DNA of 64,000 bases from Flavobacterium sp. HSC-61S13 (GCF_024171535.1 NZ_JALJZV010000001.1:310001-374000), one strand, 5' to 3'; shown: positions 24,701-33,449, counted from the first letter of the stretch. Numbers and translations are program-made. Notes: generated by a model from the sequence alone, not told the origin.

Positions 24701-26695
24701 AAGTATAGTTATTCTGGATATGGGATTACTGGAACGGCAGGGGGAAACAGCCATACGATTAACAATGTGCCACCGGGCGATTATACCTATACCCTTAGCG
24801 CAAGGTCTGGAAACCTGCCGCTTTGCAGCACACAGTTAAACATCACATTGGATCCAAAACCCGAAACGGCTTTTAGCGTATCGGGTCCTTTCTGCTCGGA
24901 ATCGGCTATCAGTTTGACCGTGCCGGGAACCTATAAACCCGAAAACCGCTATGAATGGCATTTTAGTAGTACACATTATGTTGCCAGTGGACCGACTTCA
25001 TTGATAAATTTTGGTAGTAGTGGTCAAAAAACAGTTTATTTAAAAGTTATTACTCCTTATGGTTGTGTGTATCAAACGTTGAATCCCGTGGATATTGTAA
25101 TTAGCAAAGCGAAGTTTAATGGAGATATTTTACCGGATATAGTCAATTATTGTGAAGGATCGCCTTTTGTTTTGAGTTATATTCCTGTAGGAGGAACTAC
25201 GATACCAGTAGACATCCTTTGGATGCGCGACGATGAACCGATGGGTGACGGTCTCACTTATACTCCAACGGTTAGCGGTTCCTATTGGCCGGTTTTGCAA
25301 GATATTAAGGGCTGTAAGGATTACAGTATGGCTACTAAAACGCGTAATGTAATTATCCGCAAACCGCCTTTTGTCAGCATTAACGGCAATACCAGTATCT
25401 GTGCTGGCGAACGCGTCAGTCTAAGCGGTATGATTACCGAGGCAGATGTTGAGCACCGGTGGATCGGGCCTTATTTACCGGCAGGTTATAGCAATTGGGT
25501 TACGGGCAATACCAACTTGCTGATTGAATACCATACTCTACCAGCCGGCACCTATACCTATACCTTAAGTGCGCGGGCGCCTCAAGATCCCATTTGTGTA
25601 AATAATGTCAGTGTTACGGTAGTAGTACACGAAGCGGTAAAACCACCTGTAATTCAATATAAATTAGTGAATTGTAGACCATATACCTTACAATTAACGG
25701 CAAGCGGACCCGCTAAAGGTGTTTACAATTGGAGCAACGGTCAAACGGGACGCAGCATAGAGGTTACTCATGGTGGTGCTTATGGGGTCACCTATACCTC
25801 ACCGACGGGTTGTAGGGCTACTAGTAGCATTCAAGCACCAAATAGTCCCGAACGTGCCCTATGGGTGGTTCCAACGGGTTGTTATGACCTGTGCTTGGGA
25901 ACTGGAGCCTATTTGATCGGACCTATTGGTATCTATAACGGCAATCGTTGGAAGGTTGATGGCAATACGGTGCAAAGCGGTAACAATACCTTTGTGCATA
26001 CACAACCGATTAATGCGATGGGTGATTATCGATTGGAGATTGATTATACCTCCTGTACATTTGGTAGTGGAACGATGAATGTGACTCCGGCTTATCCAGC
26101 TTGTCCGAGTATCCCATGTCAAGTAGATATGCGTATGATTATGGTTGGCCATGTTCAAAACGGTTTTATTTATCAATTGTGGATATATAATACGGCTGCA
26201 ACAGCCGTGACCATGCATTTGAGTAGTCAAAATAATTTGGGGGTGTTTTCTCCAACGACGGCAACGCTAAATCCAGGTTTCAATACTATTATGCTCGAGT
26301 TTTATCTAAATGCGAATTACCAACCGGGTGCACAAGATGTATTTGTCATTCAAATGGCAGGTTGCCATATCAATGTATCGACGCAAACTTATGGTCTTTT
26401 GGACAAATCATTGGCAGGAAAAACAGCAATCGCACCGAGTTTACCGCAATTGACTTTAACGCCAAATCCGGCAACGGAAAATACCGCAGCTCATTTTGAT
26501 ATCGGTAGCGAATACATCAAGGCTCAAAATTTGGTGATTTACGATTTACTCGGGATGCAACGCGCCAAGTTTAAACTGAGCGGAACCACCGGAGCATTGA
26601 ACGTGTATGTGGGGAATCTGGTACCCGGTACCTATCTGATTAGTTTGGAAGCCGACGGTAAGCGTATAGCCGAACAAAAACTAATAAAGAAATAA
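21773..26695 (+). CDS. Giant PKD-domain secreted protein with T9SS type A sorting domain
   Basis: From ATG 21773 this is 1640 residues; the frame from 21677 would put 32 polar residues before the signal peptide. Signal peptide: residues 1 to about 30, ending LVTAQ. A PKD domain lies near residues 165-240 (YNWDFGDGNTSNLSAPVHTYQYSGIYKVVLTV), within a long series of beta-rich Ig/PKD-like modules with recurring VxWxxxGGTI or WFKNGNWIPGA strands and paired cysteines. The last ~75 residues (LTLTPNPATENTAAHF...VPGTYLISLEADGKRIAEQKLIKK) are a T9SS type A C-terminal sorting domain. The product is therefore predicted to be secreted or anchored on the cell surface. A role in adhesion is only inferred. 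Neighbours are three other T9SS cargo genes. Confidence 0.88.
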   Translation: MTKKNIYPLTVQTACLLFLLLFYSILVTAQSNHPSLSWNQQVGCIEFDDSNVAYTDFGLSADLIEAMNGSKCLRFCGGSRVTYKLEDANVKSVQWQVAGGTIETSNNINAVVIWGLHGHGALTVNVTYTNGTSSTFSYCIEKITSPEALFRVNSPYPDQLEFCTGSPISFDNLSNNRGGTAIINYNWDFGDGNTSNLSAPVHTYQYSGIYKVVLTVTNSCNCSSSYAISIHVVGVNPTVITCNSVTCEGNIETYSVNTGCGGEWQVEGGTIIKNYGNSIDVKWNKVDWEKGFGTVSYRSHCSCPFWNTIKVPIILKTGIIKGPHVICMNSQGRFTLPQWPSTEFKWQINGDPIHPALVLTDQHNEIVINGADLTPGLHQLTVEYRNTLIDNFSCMGYATTSLRVKPTVEIHTDPALTVCQGTVKTFNTTDGSSINWIVSYNKGLIHSSIGRQLTYTFDQGGSYVVGTNSNWCIDAPIVVDVIDKPTISGRIVGPQYLCLNTPYTYKITDISPDVTFVWSVSGGTIIGSNAGTEVSLCISNPSAVISVVKQVVKDGVICVSDPLTYSVNEVDVDPFIVNNNMVNEFCPSNVYKFSANLNGIKVDHIEWSIKSSTNQTNFGNIVSGINAPNVEVSFNEVSSSYTGILTLKVTKCNVITTTTRTINLLKMPVLTIAPIADVCPGSGTITLNIKSSPPVSGIIKVGFDGAVPSGSYSFTSGVPLTVGNGFVNNSTTNITKSLSIRLEKPNGCNYVAVASQNVTIFPSTKIDITPGYRHLVCPATYTSIPLSATISTGVTASVSFQWFKNGNWIPGANTSNYTIKGAHPEGLYRLDVRDKNGCTVSSKSVYVEIKCNTNPGCTVTPDPNMKVSANWDSCDVIKAQVTYVGTPTNITWQGSTGVTSAGANHTANATFNVSIAGNHTITAILNYNGCFVHKSVQVSKSYEPILKSSITCNADGTYNVVLLNNTNIYGVTAGSMKYSYSGYGITGTAGGNSHTINNVPPGDYTYTLSARSGNLPLCSTQLNITLDPKPETAFSVSGPFCSESAISLTVPGTYKPENRYEWHFSSTHYVASGPTSLINFGSSGQKTVYLKVITPYGCVYQTLNPVDIVISKAKFNGDILPDIVNYCEGSPFVLSYIPVGGTTIPVDILWMRDDEPMGDGLTYTPTVSGSYWPVLQDIKGCKDYSMATKTRNVIIRKPPFVSINGNTSICAGERVSLSGMITEADVEHRWIGPYLPAGYSNWVTGNTNLLIEYHTLPAGTYTYTLSARAPQDPICVNNVSVTVVVHEAVKPPVIQYKLVNCRPYTLQLTASGPAKGVYNWSNGQTGRSIEVTHGGAYGVTYTSPTGCRATSSIQAPNSPERALWVVPTGCYDLCLGTGAYLIGPIGIYNGNRWKVDGNTVQSGNNTFVHTQPINAMGDYRLEIDYTSCTFGSGTMNVTPAYPACPSIPCQVDMRMIMVGHVQNGFIYQLWIYNTAATAVTMHLSSQNNLGVFSPTTATLNPGFNTIMLEFYLNANYQPGAQDVFVIQMAGCHINVSTQTYGLLDKSLAGKTAIAPSLPQLTLTPNPATENTAAHFDIGSEYIKAQNLVIYDLLGMQRAKFKLSGTTGALNVYVGNLVPGTYLISLEADGKRIAEQKLIKK

Positions 26696-26723
26696 CGAAT
26701 AATTAAAATTCACATGAAATACG

Positions 26724-26772
26724 AAAACGATGTTGAATTATTGTATCAAAATGTTTTGGCATCGTTTTTTTG
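26724..26772 (+). terminator. Probable terminator between the PKD gene and the first tandem cargo gene
   Basis: AAAACGATG (26724-26732) is the exact complement of CATCGTTTT (26760-26768). The 27-nt loop contains a smaller CAAAA/TTTTG stem, and the second arm runs into a T-run. It separates the PKD gene from the tandem paralogues, which would then have their own promoter before 26799. Confidence 0.55.
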
Positions 26773-26798
26773 TTTTAAACTATATAAAGCTTACAATT

Positions 26799-28688
26799 AT
26801 GAAAATACAACTACAAAAAACAATGTTTTTTTTAATAGGCTTGTTGTCAATTCTAGTATCGCCTTTAAATATTCAGGCGCAAACCAACGATCCTTTGGTT
26901 TATAATTGGCAATGGGCTTTCAACGGTGGTGGATCTTTGGGAAGAGGGAGTTGGGATTATAGTGTAGAGCAAATTCTCGATGTGGTTGTCGACAGTCAAA
27001 ACAATTATTATTTTTTGGCGAACATCACCAACGGCAGTCCCAAACTCGCTGGTGAACCGGTTACGGTTTATGGGAATCTTGCAGGGGGAAACGACGTTTT
27101 TATCTTTTCAACTACTTGTGAAGGGGAAGTGCGTTGGAGTCAAGCGATAGGTGGAGGAGGATTATTTGATGCAGGATATAAATTATCATTGGATAGTAAT
27201 GACAATGTTTATGTGGGGGTACGACTAAATTTTTCGAACTCAGATTTTCCTGTTCATTTTAGCCCTAAGGATATAGTCCCACCACTCGTATACGATTTTA
27301 ACGATCCCTTTGGTCACATCCCTCAGGAGGGGTATAGAACATCTTATATCGCAAAATATAATACCAACGGAGTGTTTCAATGGAAAAAAGCCTTGCAAGG
27401 CGAGGTAAATCAGTTTAATTATGATTCTACAGTTCAGAATATTTTAATCGACAGTAAGGATGACATTCACTTTATAGTAGGTTTATCCGAAGGTACTCAT
27501 TTGGATAAAAAGGTTACCGTTGCCAACGGCAAGTATCAGTATTTTTTGGTTCAAATGAATTCAACTACCCAAGTTTTTGAAAAAGTCATGTTGTTGCCCA
27601 CCGAGGGGTTTTTAGTACAACCGAGTATACAGTTTAATTTGGATGAAAAACTGGGACGGTATTATATCTCGGGCTTTCGTTCGTGGGTTAATGTCGATGA
27701 AAACGTTGCACTGAGTTATCAAGGTGACGCCTTTACTAAAAATGCTTATATTTTGGCCATAGACGCCAAGACGGGTACAGAATTATGGCGTCGTGAAATG
27801 GATTCGGGTACTAATGTCGATGATTGTCGTATTTACGATCTCGATCTCGATAGTAACGGTGATTTGTTTATTGGAGGTAAGTTCGCAGTAGGTTCATCTA
27901 ATGGTGGAGGAGCTGTAAAATTTATTAATCCAAAAAATCCAACACTAAATCCATATACATTCAAATTAAATATCACAGGAAATATGCCGTTTATTGCCAA
28001 ACTCAATAGCAGTGGAGATGTAATATGGGCGCAAACTCCTACGGGTTATAATTGGAGAACAGCAATAACTGGTCAATACCATGCTTTTGGTGTCGCATTA
28101 AACGGTGATGAGGTGGTTTTGGCTATGAATGGAAACAATACGATATGGGATGATTTTCAGATTGATCGACCGATGAATCATAAAGCGGATCCGATGTTGG
28201 TTCGTTTTAATAAAAAGACAGGAGCTGTACTGGGCATGCATGATATAATGGGATTACACGGTTCTTATCAGTTAATGACGGCAGTTGAAACGGATAAGGA
28301 TGGTAATTATGTAGTGGGCGGTGCTATGGAAGGTAGTCTTTTTAACGATAATGCGGGGGGTATTGAAACCCTATATTGCAACGGGCATTACGATTTTTAT
28401 GTTGCCAAATTAGCCGCAGGACCTTGTGGTAAAAATCTAAATACCGAAACCTTTAATCCTATGGGGTTACAGTTGTATCCCAATCCAACTAGGGGTATGT
28501 TAAATGTAGTCAGCGAGGAACAGCTTCAAAGTTATGTGATACACAACTTACTGGGTCAACAAGTGCAAAACGGTCTGTTTAACGGTAGTTCACAAGTGAA
28601 TATACAGGACTTAGCCGCTGGGACGTATTTTATAACGATCCAAACGCAACAGGAAATTAATAATACTTTGAAAGTGATAAAGAATTAG
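26799..28688 (+). CDS. Tandem T9SS cargo protein, copy 1 (SBBP-like propeller repeats)
   Basis: This is 629 residues from ATG 26799, which places a signal peptide at the N-terminus (MKIQLQKTMFFLIGLLSILV to NIQAQ). The mature part repeats a Dx(D/V)DSxxNxY/F motif (DVVVDSQNNYYFL, SLDSNDNVYVGV, LIDSKDDIHFIV, DLDSNGDLFIGG, TDKDGNYVVGG), as in SBBP-type beta-propeller proteins. The C-terminus LQLYPNPTRGMLNVVSEEQ...AAGTYFITI is a T9SS type A sorting domain. It should be exported and surface-attached or released. Function unknown. Its signal peptide is unlike those of copies 2 and 3, whereas its last ~130 residues are nearly identical to copy 2. Confidence 0.85.
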   Translation: MKIQLQKTMFFLIGLLSILVSPLNIQAQTNDPLVYNWQWAFNGGGSLGRGSWDYSVEQILDVVVDSQNNYYFLANITNGSPKLAGEPVTVYGNLAGGNDVFIFSTTCEGEVRWSQAIGGGGLFDAGYKLSLDSNDNVYVGVRLNFSNSDFPVHFSPKDIVPPLVYDFNDPFGHIPQEGYRTSYIAKYNTNGVFQWKKALQGEVNQFNYDSTVQNILIDSKDDIHFIVGLSEGTHLDKKVTVANGKYQYFLVQMNSTTQVFEKVMLLPTEGFLVQPSIQFNLDEKLGRYYISGFRSWVNVDENVALSYQGDAFTKNAYILAIDAKTGTELWRREMDSGTNVDDCRIYDLDLDSNGDLFIGGKFAVGSSNGGGAVKFINPKNPTLNPYTFKLNITGNMPFIAKLNSSGDVIWAQTPTGYNWRTAITGQYHAFGVALNGDEVVLAMNGNNTIWDDFQIDRPMNHKADPMLVRFNKKTGAVLGMHDIMGLHGSYQLMTAVETDKDGNYVVGGAMEGSLFNDNAGGIETLYCNGHYDFYVAKLAAGPCGKNLNTETFNPMGLQLYPNPTRGMLNVVSEEQLQSYVIHNLLGQQVQNGLFNGSSQVNIQDLAAGTYFITIQTQQEINNTLKVIKN

Positions 28689-28760
28689 TTAATATCCGTC
28701 TTTATTCTGAATGGGATAGTGGATTGCATCGGGAATCCGACTGCTATAAAAAATGAAAAA
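28689..28760. repeat. 72-bp intergenic spacer, first of two identical copies
   Basis: The spacer between cargo copies 1 and 2 (28689-28760) has the same sequence as that between copies 2 and 3 (30648-30719). This shows that the duplication unit was gene plus spacer. No terminator or strong promoter is visible in it, so the copies are probably transcribed together. Confidence 0.9.
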
Positions 28761-30647
28761 ATGAAAAAAATATTTTATATAAAACTAATTTTATTATTAG
28801 GTTTCTGGTCAGTTTTGTTGACGCCTTTAAATATTCAGGCGCAAACCAATGATCCTTTGGTTTATAATTGGCAATGGGCTTTTAACGGTGGTGGATCTTT
28901 GGGAAGAGGACCGTGGAGTTATAGTGTAGAGCAAATTCTCGATGTGGTTGTCGACAGTAAAAACAATTATTATTTTTTGGCGAACATCACCAACGGCAGT
29001 CCTAAACTCGCTGGTGAACCGGTTACGGTTTATGGGAATCTTGCAGGGGGAAACGACATTTTTATCTTTTCAACTACTTGTGAAGGGGAAGTGCGTTGGA
29101 GCCAAGCTATTGGAGGAGGGGGATTGTTTGATAAGGCTTTTAAAATAGCTTTAGACAGTAAAGATAATATCTATGTCGGTGCTTTTGTGAATTTTTCGGA
29201 GCCTGACTTTCCAGTCCATTTTAGTCCTGAGGATATTGTGCCTCCAAATGTATATGATTCTAAAGATCCGTATGGTTATTTACCTCAAGAAGGTTACAAA
29301 ACTTCTTATATCGCAAAATATAACAGCAGTGGAGTGTTTCAATGGAAAAAAGCCTTACAGGGCGACGTAAATCGGTATAATTACGGTTCGAGTATGCATA
29401 AAATCCTAATCGACAGTAAGGATAATATTCACTTTATAGTTGGACTCACGGAGGGAGTTCATTTGGATAAAAAAGTCACGGTCGCTAAGGGCAAATACCA
29501 GCTTTTTTTGGTTCAAATGAATTCAACTACCCAAGTTTTTGAAAAAGTCATGTTGTTGCCCACCGAGGGGTTTTTAGTACAACCGAGTATACAATTTAAT
29601 TTGGATGAAAAACTGGGACGATATTATATCTCGGGCTTTCGTTCGTGGGTTAATGTCGATGAAAACGTTGCACTGAGTTATCAGGGTACTGCCTTTACCA
29701 AAAACGCTTATATTTTGGCTGTAGACGCCAAAACGGGTGCAGAGTTGTGGCGACGTGAAATGGATTCGGGTTCTATAGATGATTGTCGCATTTACGATCT
29801 GGATATCGATAGTAACGGTGATTTGTTTATTGGTGGTAATTTTTTTAGAGATCCTGCTAACGGTGGTGGATTCGTGAAATTTATTAATCCAAGAAATCCT
29901 ACATTAAATCCATATACATTTAAATTAAATTTTATAGGTAACATGCCTTTTATCGCCAAACTCAATAGCAGTGGAGATGTAATATGGGCGCGAACTCCTA
30001 CGGGTTATAATTGGAGTACAGCAGATTCTGGTCAATACTATGCTTTTAAAGTGGCATTAAACGGTAATGAGGTGGCATTAGCTACACACGGCATGAATAC
30101 GATTTGGGATGATTTTCAGATAGATCGCCCCAAGAATCATTTAAATGATCCGATATTAATGCGATTTAATAAAAAGACAGGTGCTGTATTGGGCATGCAC
30201 GACATAATGGGATTACACGGTTCTTATCAGTTAATGACCGCTGTGGAGGTAGACAATGATGGTAATTATGTAGTGGGCGGTGCTATGGAAGGCAGTCTTT
30301 TTAACGATAATGCGGGGGGTATTGAAACCCTATATTGCAACGGGCATTACGATTTTTATGTTGCCAAATTAGCCGCAGGACCTTGTGGTAAAAATCTAAA
30401 TACCGAAACCTTTAATCCTATGGGGTTACAGTTGTATCCCAATCCAACTAGGGGTATGTTAAATGTAGTCAGCGAGGAACAGCTTCAAAGTTATGTGATA
30501 CACAACTTACTGGGTCAACAAGTGCAAAACGGTCTGTTTAACGGTAGTTCACAAGTGAATATACAGGACTTAGCCGCTGGGACGTATTTTATAACGATCC
30601 AAACGCAACAGGAAATTAATAATACTTTGAAAGTGATAAAGAATTAG
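28761..30647 (+). CDS. Tandem T9SS cargo protein, copy 2 (SBBP-like propeller repeats)
   Basis: This is 628 residues from ATG 28761; the frame from 28719 adds 14 residues of spacer translation. Signal peptide MKKIFYIKLILLLGFWSVLL to NIQAQ. Five D-S-x-x-N repeats and the T9SS sorting domain match copy 1. Where it departs from both siblings is mainly the segment at about residues 350-475: SGSIDDCRIYDLDIDSNGD, GNFFRDPANGGGFVKF, STADSGQYYAFKV and MNTIWDDFQIDRPKNHLNDP. Copies 1 and 3 agree with each other over the same segment. The 72-bp spacer before it is repeated before copy 3. Predicted cell-surface protein of unknown function. Confidence 0.85.
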   Translation: MKKIFYIKLILLLGFWSVLLTPLNIQAQTNDPLVYNWQWAFNGGGSLGRGPWSYSVEQILDVVVDSKNNYYFLANITNGSPKLAGEPVTVYGNLAGGNDIFIFSTTCEGEVRWSQAIGGGGLFDKAFKIALDSKDNIYVGAFVNFSEPDFPVHFSPEDIVPPNVYDSKDPYGYLPQEGYKTSYIAKYNSSGVFQWKKALQGDVNRYNYGSSMHKILIDSKDNIHFIVGLTEGVHLDKKVTVAKGKYQLFLVQMNSTTQVFEKVMLLPTEGFLVQPSIQFNLDEKLGRYYISGFRSWVNVDENVALSYQGTAFTKNAYILAVDAKTGAELWRREMDSGSIDDCRIYDLDIDSNGDLFIGGNFFRDPANGGGFVKFINPRNPTLNPYTFKLNFIGNMPFIAKLNSSGDVIWARTPTGYNWSTADSGQYYAFKVALNGNEVALATHGMNTIWDDFQIDRPKNHLNDPILMRFNKKTGAVLGMHDIMGLHGSYQLMTAVEVDNDGNYVVGGAMEGSLFNDNAGGIETLYCNGHYDFYVAKLAAGPCGKNLNTETFNPMGLQLYPNPTRGMLNVVSEEQLQSYVIHNLLGQQVQNGLFNGSSQVNIQDLAAGTYFITIQTQQEINNTLKVIKN

Positions 30648-30719
30648 TTAATATCCGTCTTTATTCTGAATGGGATAGTGGATTGCATCGGGAATCCGAC
30701 TGCTATAAAAAATGAAAAA
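30648..30719. repeat. 72-bp intergenic spacer, second identical copy
   Basis: Identical by eye to 28689-28760, including GGATTGCATCGGGAATCC and the AAAAAATGAAAAA run before the ATG. It is absent before copy 1 and after copy 3. Confidence 0.9.
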
Positions 30720-32597
30720 ATGAAAAAAATGTTTTATATAAAACTAATTTTATTATTAGGTTTCTGGTCAGTTTTGTTGACGCCTTTAAATATTCAGGCG
30801 CAAACCAATGATCCTTTGGTTTATAATTGGCAATGGGCTTTTAACGGTGGTGGATCTTTGGGAAGAGGGGGTTGGGATTATAATGTAGAGCAAATTCTCG
30901 ATGTGGTTGTCGACAGTAAAAACAATTATTATTTTTTGGCGAACATCACCAACGGCAGTCCTAAACTCGCTGGTGAACCGGTTACGGTTTATGGGAATCT
31001 TGCAGGGGGAAACGACATTTTTATCTTTTCAACTACTTGTGAAGGGGAAGTGCGTTGGAGCCAAGCTATCGGAGGAGGGGAATTGTTTGATAGTGCTTAT
31101 AAAATAGCCTTAGATAGTGAGGACAATATCTATGTGGGGGCTTATGTGAAGAATACTTATGAAACGGATTTTCCAACGCATTTTAGCCCGACCGATTTTT
31201 TACCTCCTTATCCGTTTGATCCAACAACAATCAGTGATGCCTATAAAACTTCTTACATCGCAAAATATAATACCAATGGAGTGTTTCAATGGAAAAAGGC
31301 TTTGCAAGGTGATATTAGTTATGATTTCCGAGACTCTAGTATGCATAAAATCCTAATTGACAGTAAGGATAATATTCACTTTATAGTAGGACTCACGGAG
31401 GGAGTTCATTTGGATAAAAAGGTAACCGTTGCTAAGGGCAAATACCAGCTTTTTTTGGTTCAAATGAATTCAATTACCCAAGTTTTTGAAAAAGTCATGT
31501 TGTTGCCCGCCGAGGGGTTTTTAGTACAACCGAGTATACAGTTTAATTTGGATGAAAAACTCGGACGATATTATATCTCGGGCTTTCGTTCGTGGGTGAA
31601 TGTCGATGAAAACGTTGCACTGAGTTATCAGGGTGCTGCCTTTACTAAAAATGCTTACATTCTGGCTATAGACGCCAAAACGGGTGCAGAGTTGTGGCGA
31701 CGTGAAATGGATTCGGGTACTAATATCGACGATTGCCGTATTTACGATCTCGATCTCGATAGTAACGGTGATTTTTTTATTGGTGGTAAGTTTGCTGTAA
31801 GTTCATCTAATGGTGGAGGAACTGTAAAAATTATTAATCCAAAAAATCCAACACTGAATCCGTATATATTCAAATTAAATATCACAGGAAATATGCCGTT
31901 TATTGCCAAACTCAATAGCAGTGGAGATGTAATATGGGCGCGAACTCCTACGGGTTATAATTGGAGAACAGCAATAACTGGTCAATATCATGCTTTTGGT
32001 GTCGCATTAAACGGTGATGAGGTGGTTTTGGCTATGAATGGAAACAATACGATATGGGATGATTTTCAGATTGATCGACCAATGAATCATAAAGCGGATC
32101 CGATGTTGGTGCGTTTTAATAAAAAGACAGGAATTGTATTGGGCATGCATGATATAATGGGATTACACGGTTCTTATCAGTTAATGACCGCTGTGGAGGT
32201 AGACAATGATGGTAATTATATAGTGGGCGGTGCTATGGAAGGCAGTCTTTTTAACGATAATGCGGGGGGTATTGAAACCCTATATTGCAACGGGCATTAC
32301 GATTTTTATGTTGCCAAATTAGCCGCAGGACCTTGTGGTAAAAATCTAAATACTGAAACCTTTAATCCTATGAGGTTACAGTTGTATCCCAATCCGACTA
32401 GCGGTATGTTAAATGTAGTCAGCGAGGAACAGCTTCAAAGTTATGTGATACACAACTTACTGGGTCAACAAGTACAAAACGGTCTGTTTAATGGTAGTTC
32501 TCAAGTGAATATACAGGACTTAGCCGCTGGAACGTATTTTATAACGATCCAAACGCAACAGGGAACTGATAAGACTTTAAAAGTGGTGAAACAGTGA
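30720..32597 (+). CDS. Tandem T9SS cargo protein, copy 3 (SBBP-like propeller repeats)
   Basis: This is 625 residues from ATG 30720. The signal peptide is the same as in copy 2 apart from one residue (MKKMFYIKL). The central-to-late region (SGTNIDDCRIYDLDLDSNGD, GGKFAVSSSNGGGTVKI, RTAITGQYHAFGVALNGDEV, MNHKADPMLVRF) follows copy 1 instead of copy 2. The region after the second repeat is unique (TYETDFPTHFSPTDFLPPYPFDPTTIS) and shorter than in the others. The T9SS sorting domain has a few own changes (NPTSGMLN, ending TLKVVKQ). Predicted secreted surface protein of unknown function. It is the last of the cluster; smpB follows on the other strand. Confidence 0.85.
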   Translation: MKKMFYIKLILLLGFWSVLLTPLNIQAQTNDPLVYNWQWAFNGGGSLGRGGWDYNVEQILDVVVDSKNNYYFLANITNGSPKLAGEPVTVYGNLAGGNDIFIFSTTCEGEVRWSQAIGGGELFDSAYKIALDSEDNIYVGAYVKNTYETDFPTHFSPTDFLPPYPFDPTTISDAYKTSYIAKYNTNGVFQWKKALQGDISYDFRDSSMHKILIDSKDNIHFIVGLTEGVHLDKKVTVAKGKYQLFLVQMNSITQVFEKVMLLPAEGFLVQPSIQFNLDEKLGRYYISGFRSWVNVDENVALSYQGAAFTKNAYILAIDAKTGAELWRREMDSGTNIDDCRIYDLDLDSNGDFFIGGKFAVSSSNGGGTVKIINPKNPTLNPYIFKLNITGNMPFIAKLNSSGDVIWARTPTGYNWRTAITGQYHAFGVALNGDEVVLAMNGNNTIWDDFQIDRPMNHKADPMLVRFNKKTGIVLGMHDIMGLHGSYQLMTAVEVDNDGNYIVGGAMEGSLFNDNAGGIETLYCNGHYDFYVAKLAAGPCGKNLNTETFNPMRLQLYPNPTSGMLNVVSEEQLQSYVIHNLLGQQVQNGLFNGSSQVNIQDLAAGTYFITIQTQQGTDKTLKVVKQ

Positions 32598-32621
32598 GCA
32601 ATTAAACAATTGACTTAAGTA

Positions 32622-33074
32622 TTAAAATGCTTTTTTAATTCGATCGATATCTCTTTGGTTATCGCGGTCTTTGATGCTATCTCTTTTATCGTAATTCTTT
32701 TTACCCTTACACAAACCGATTTCAAGTTTGGCTAAACCTTTCTCATTGGTAAACAATCGAAGTGGGATGATAGTTAAACCTTTGTTTTGAACGCTTTTTA
32801 AGAGGCTTTTAAGCTCTTTTTTATTCAATAGTAACTTTCTTTCCGTTTTGGGTTTATGATTGAAGTGCTTGCTAAATGCATATTCTTCTATATGGGTGTT
32901 GATCGCGAATAATTCGTGACCCTGAAATTCGCAAAAACTTTCCGTGATACCTGCTTTGCCCAAGCGTATTGATTTGATTTCGCTTCCAGCCAGTACCATA
33001 CCAGCAGTATATTTTTCGAGGATTTCATAGTCGTACCTCGCTCGCTTATTTAAAATGTTTACTGTTTTTTGCAT
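32622..33074 (-). CDS. smpB: SsrA-binding protein SmpB
   Basis: This 150-residue protein has the SmpB pattern: NKRARYDYEILEKYTAGMVLAGSEIKSIR, GKAGITESFCEF, LFAINTHIEEYAFS, RKLLLNKKELKSLL, and the basic C-terminal tail with KGKKNYDKRDSIKDRDNQRDI. It binds tmRNA and brings it to stalled ribosomes for trans-translation. The tmRNA gene itself is not in the window. It converges with the third cargo gene, with 24 bp between them. Confidence 0.97.
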   Translation of the reverse strand: MQKTVNILNKRARYDYEILEKYTAGMVLAGSEIKSIRLGKAGITESFCEFQGHELFAINTHIEEYAFSKHFNHKPKTERKLLLNKKELKSLLKSVQNKGLTIIPLRLFTNEKGLAKLEIGLCKGKKNYDKRDSIKDRDNQRDIDRIKKAF

Positions 33075-33188
33075 AAAACAAATGTAGTAAAAAAATTGCT
33101 AATTAGTGTATGGGTCTGTTTGTGTATCGGCATTTAGATGAATTTACCTATTGGCCTATAGACGCGTTCATGTACTTGAGTGTTTTCC

Positions 33189-33219
33189 AAAAAAAAACAG
33201 ACCATAAATGGTCTGTTTT
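33189..33219 (-). terminator. Intrinsic terminator of tRNA-Tyr copy A
   Basis: AAAACAGACCA pairs perfectly with TGGTCTGTTTT around a TAAA loop and is followed on the minus strand by a T-run (plus-strand A at 33189-33197). It begins two bases beyond the tRNA 3' end. Confidence 0.8.
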
Positions 33220-33220
33220 G

Positions 33221-33301
33221 TGGGGAGAGTAGGATTCGAACCTACGAAGGTTTCCCAACGGATTTACAGTCCGTCCTCGTTGGCCGCTTGAGTATCTCCC
33301 C
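33221..33301 (-). tRNA. tRNA-Tyr (anticodon GTA), copy A
   Basis: On the minus strand: acceptor GGGGAGA/TCTCCCC, anticodon loop CTGTAAA giving GTA, a long variable arm as expected for class II tRNA-Tyr, and T arm with GGTTCGAATCC. Discriminator is A at 33221; the next bases are CAA, so CCA is not encoded, in contrast to the tRNA-Val here. Identical in sequence to the copy at 33633-33713. Confidence 0.95.
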
Positions 33302-33345
33302 AGTAAGCGACTCGCCTATGTTTTTCAACGGTGCAAATATACAGT
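33302..33345. repeat. Conserved 5' flank of tRNA-Tyr copy A
   Basis: The ~44 bp upstream of copy A (AGTAAGCGACTCGCCTATGT, then TTCAACGGTGCAAATATA) recurs with single changes upstream of copy B (33714-33757). Because it contains the expected promoter position, duplication included regulatory DNA. Confidence 0.8.
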
Positions 33346-33449
33346 AGTTTTTGTAATCTGCAAGTGTTTGTCGCTAATATATGCTGTGATTTTTGATTTT
33401 TTATACGGTTTTTTTGTAAGGGTGAAGAGTATCAGTTAATTAGTGTTTA

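Noticed and set aside
26714-26905. 63-residue frame overlapping the first cargo gene
   Set aside because: It lies across the terminator hairpin and the signal-peptide coding region in another frame.
20256-32597. Mobile element carrying the cargo block
   Set aside because: No integrase, transposase, terminal repeats or tRNA attachment site is visible at either edge.
33079-33086. TACATTTG promoter element giving a leaderless smpB transcript
   Set aside because: The match is exact but lies 4 bp from the ATG, and the same word directly abuts the ATG of the sigma gene at 54001-54008 where it cannot work; both are probably chance in AT-rich DNA.
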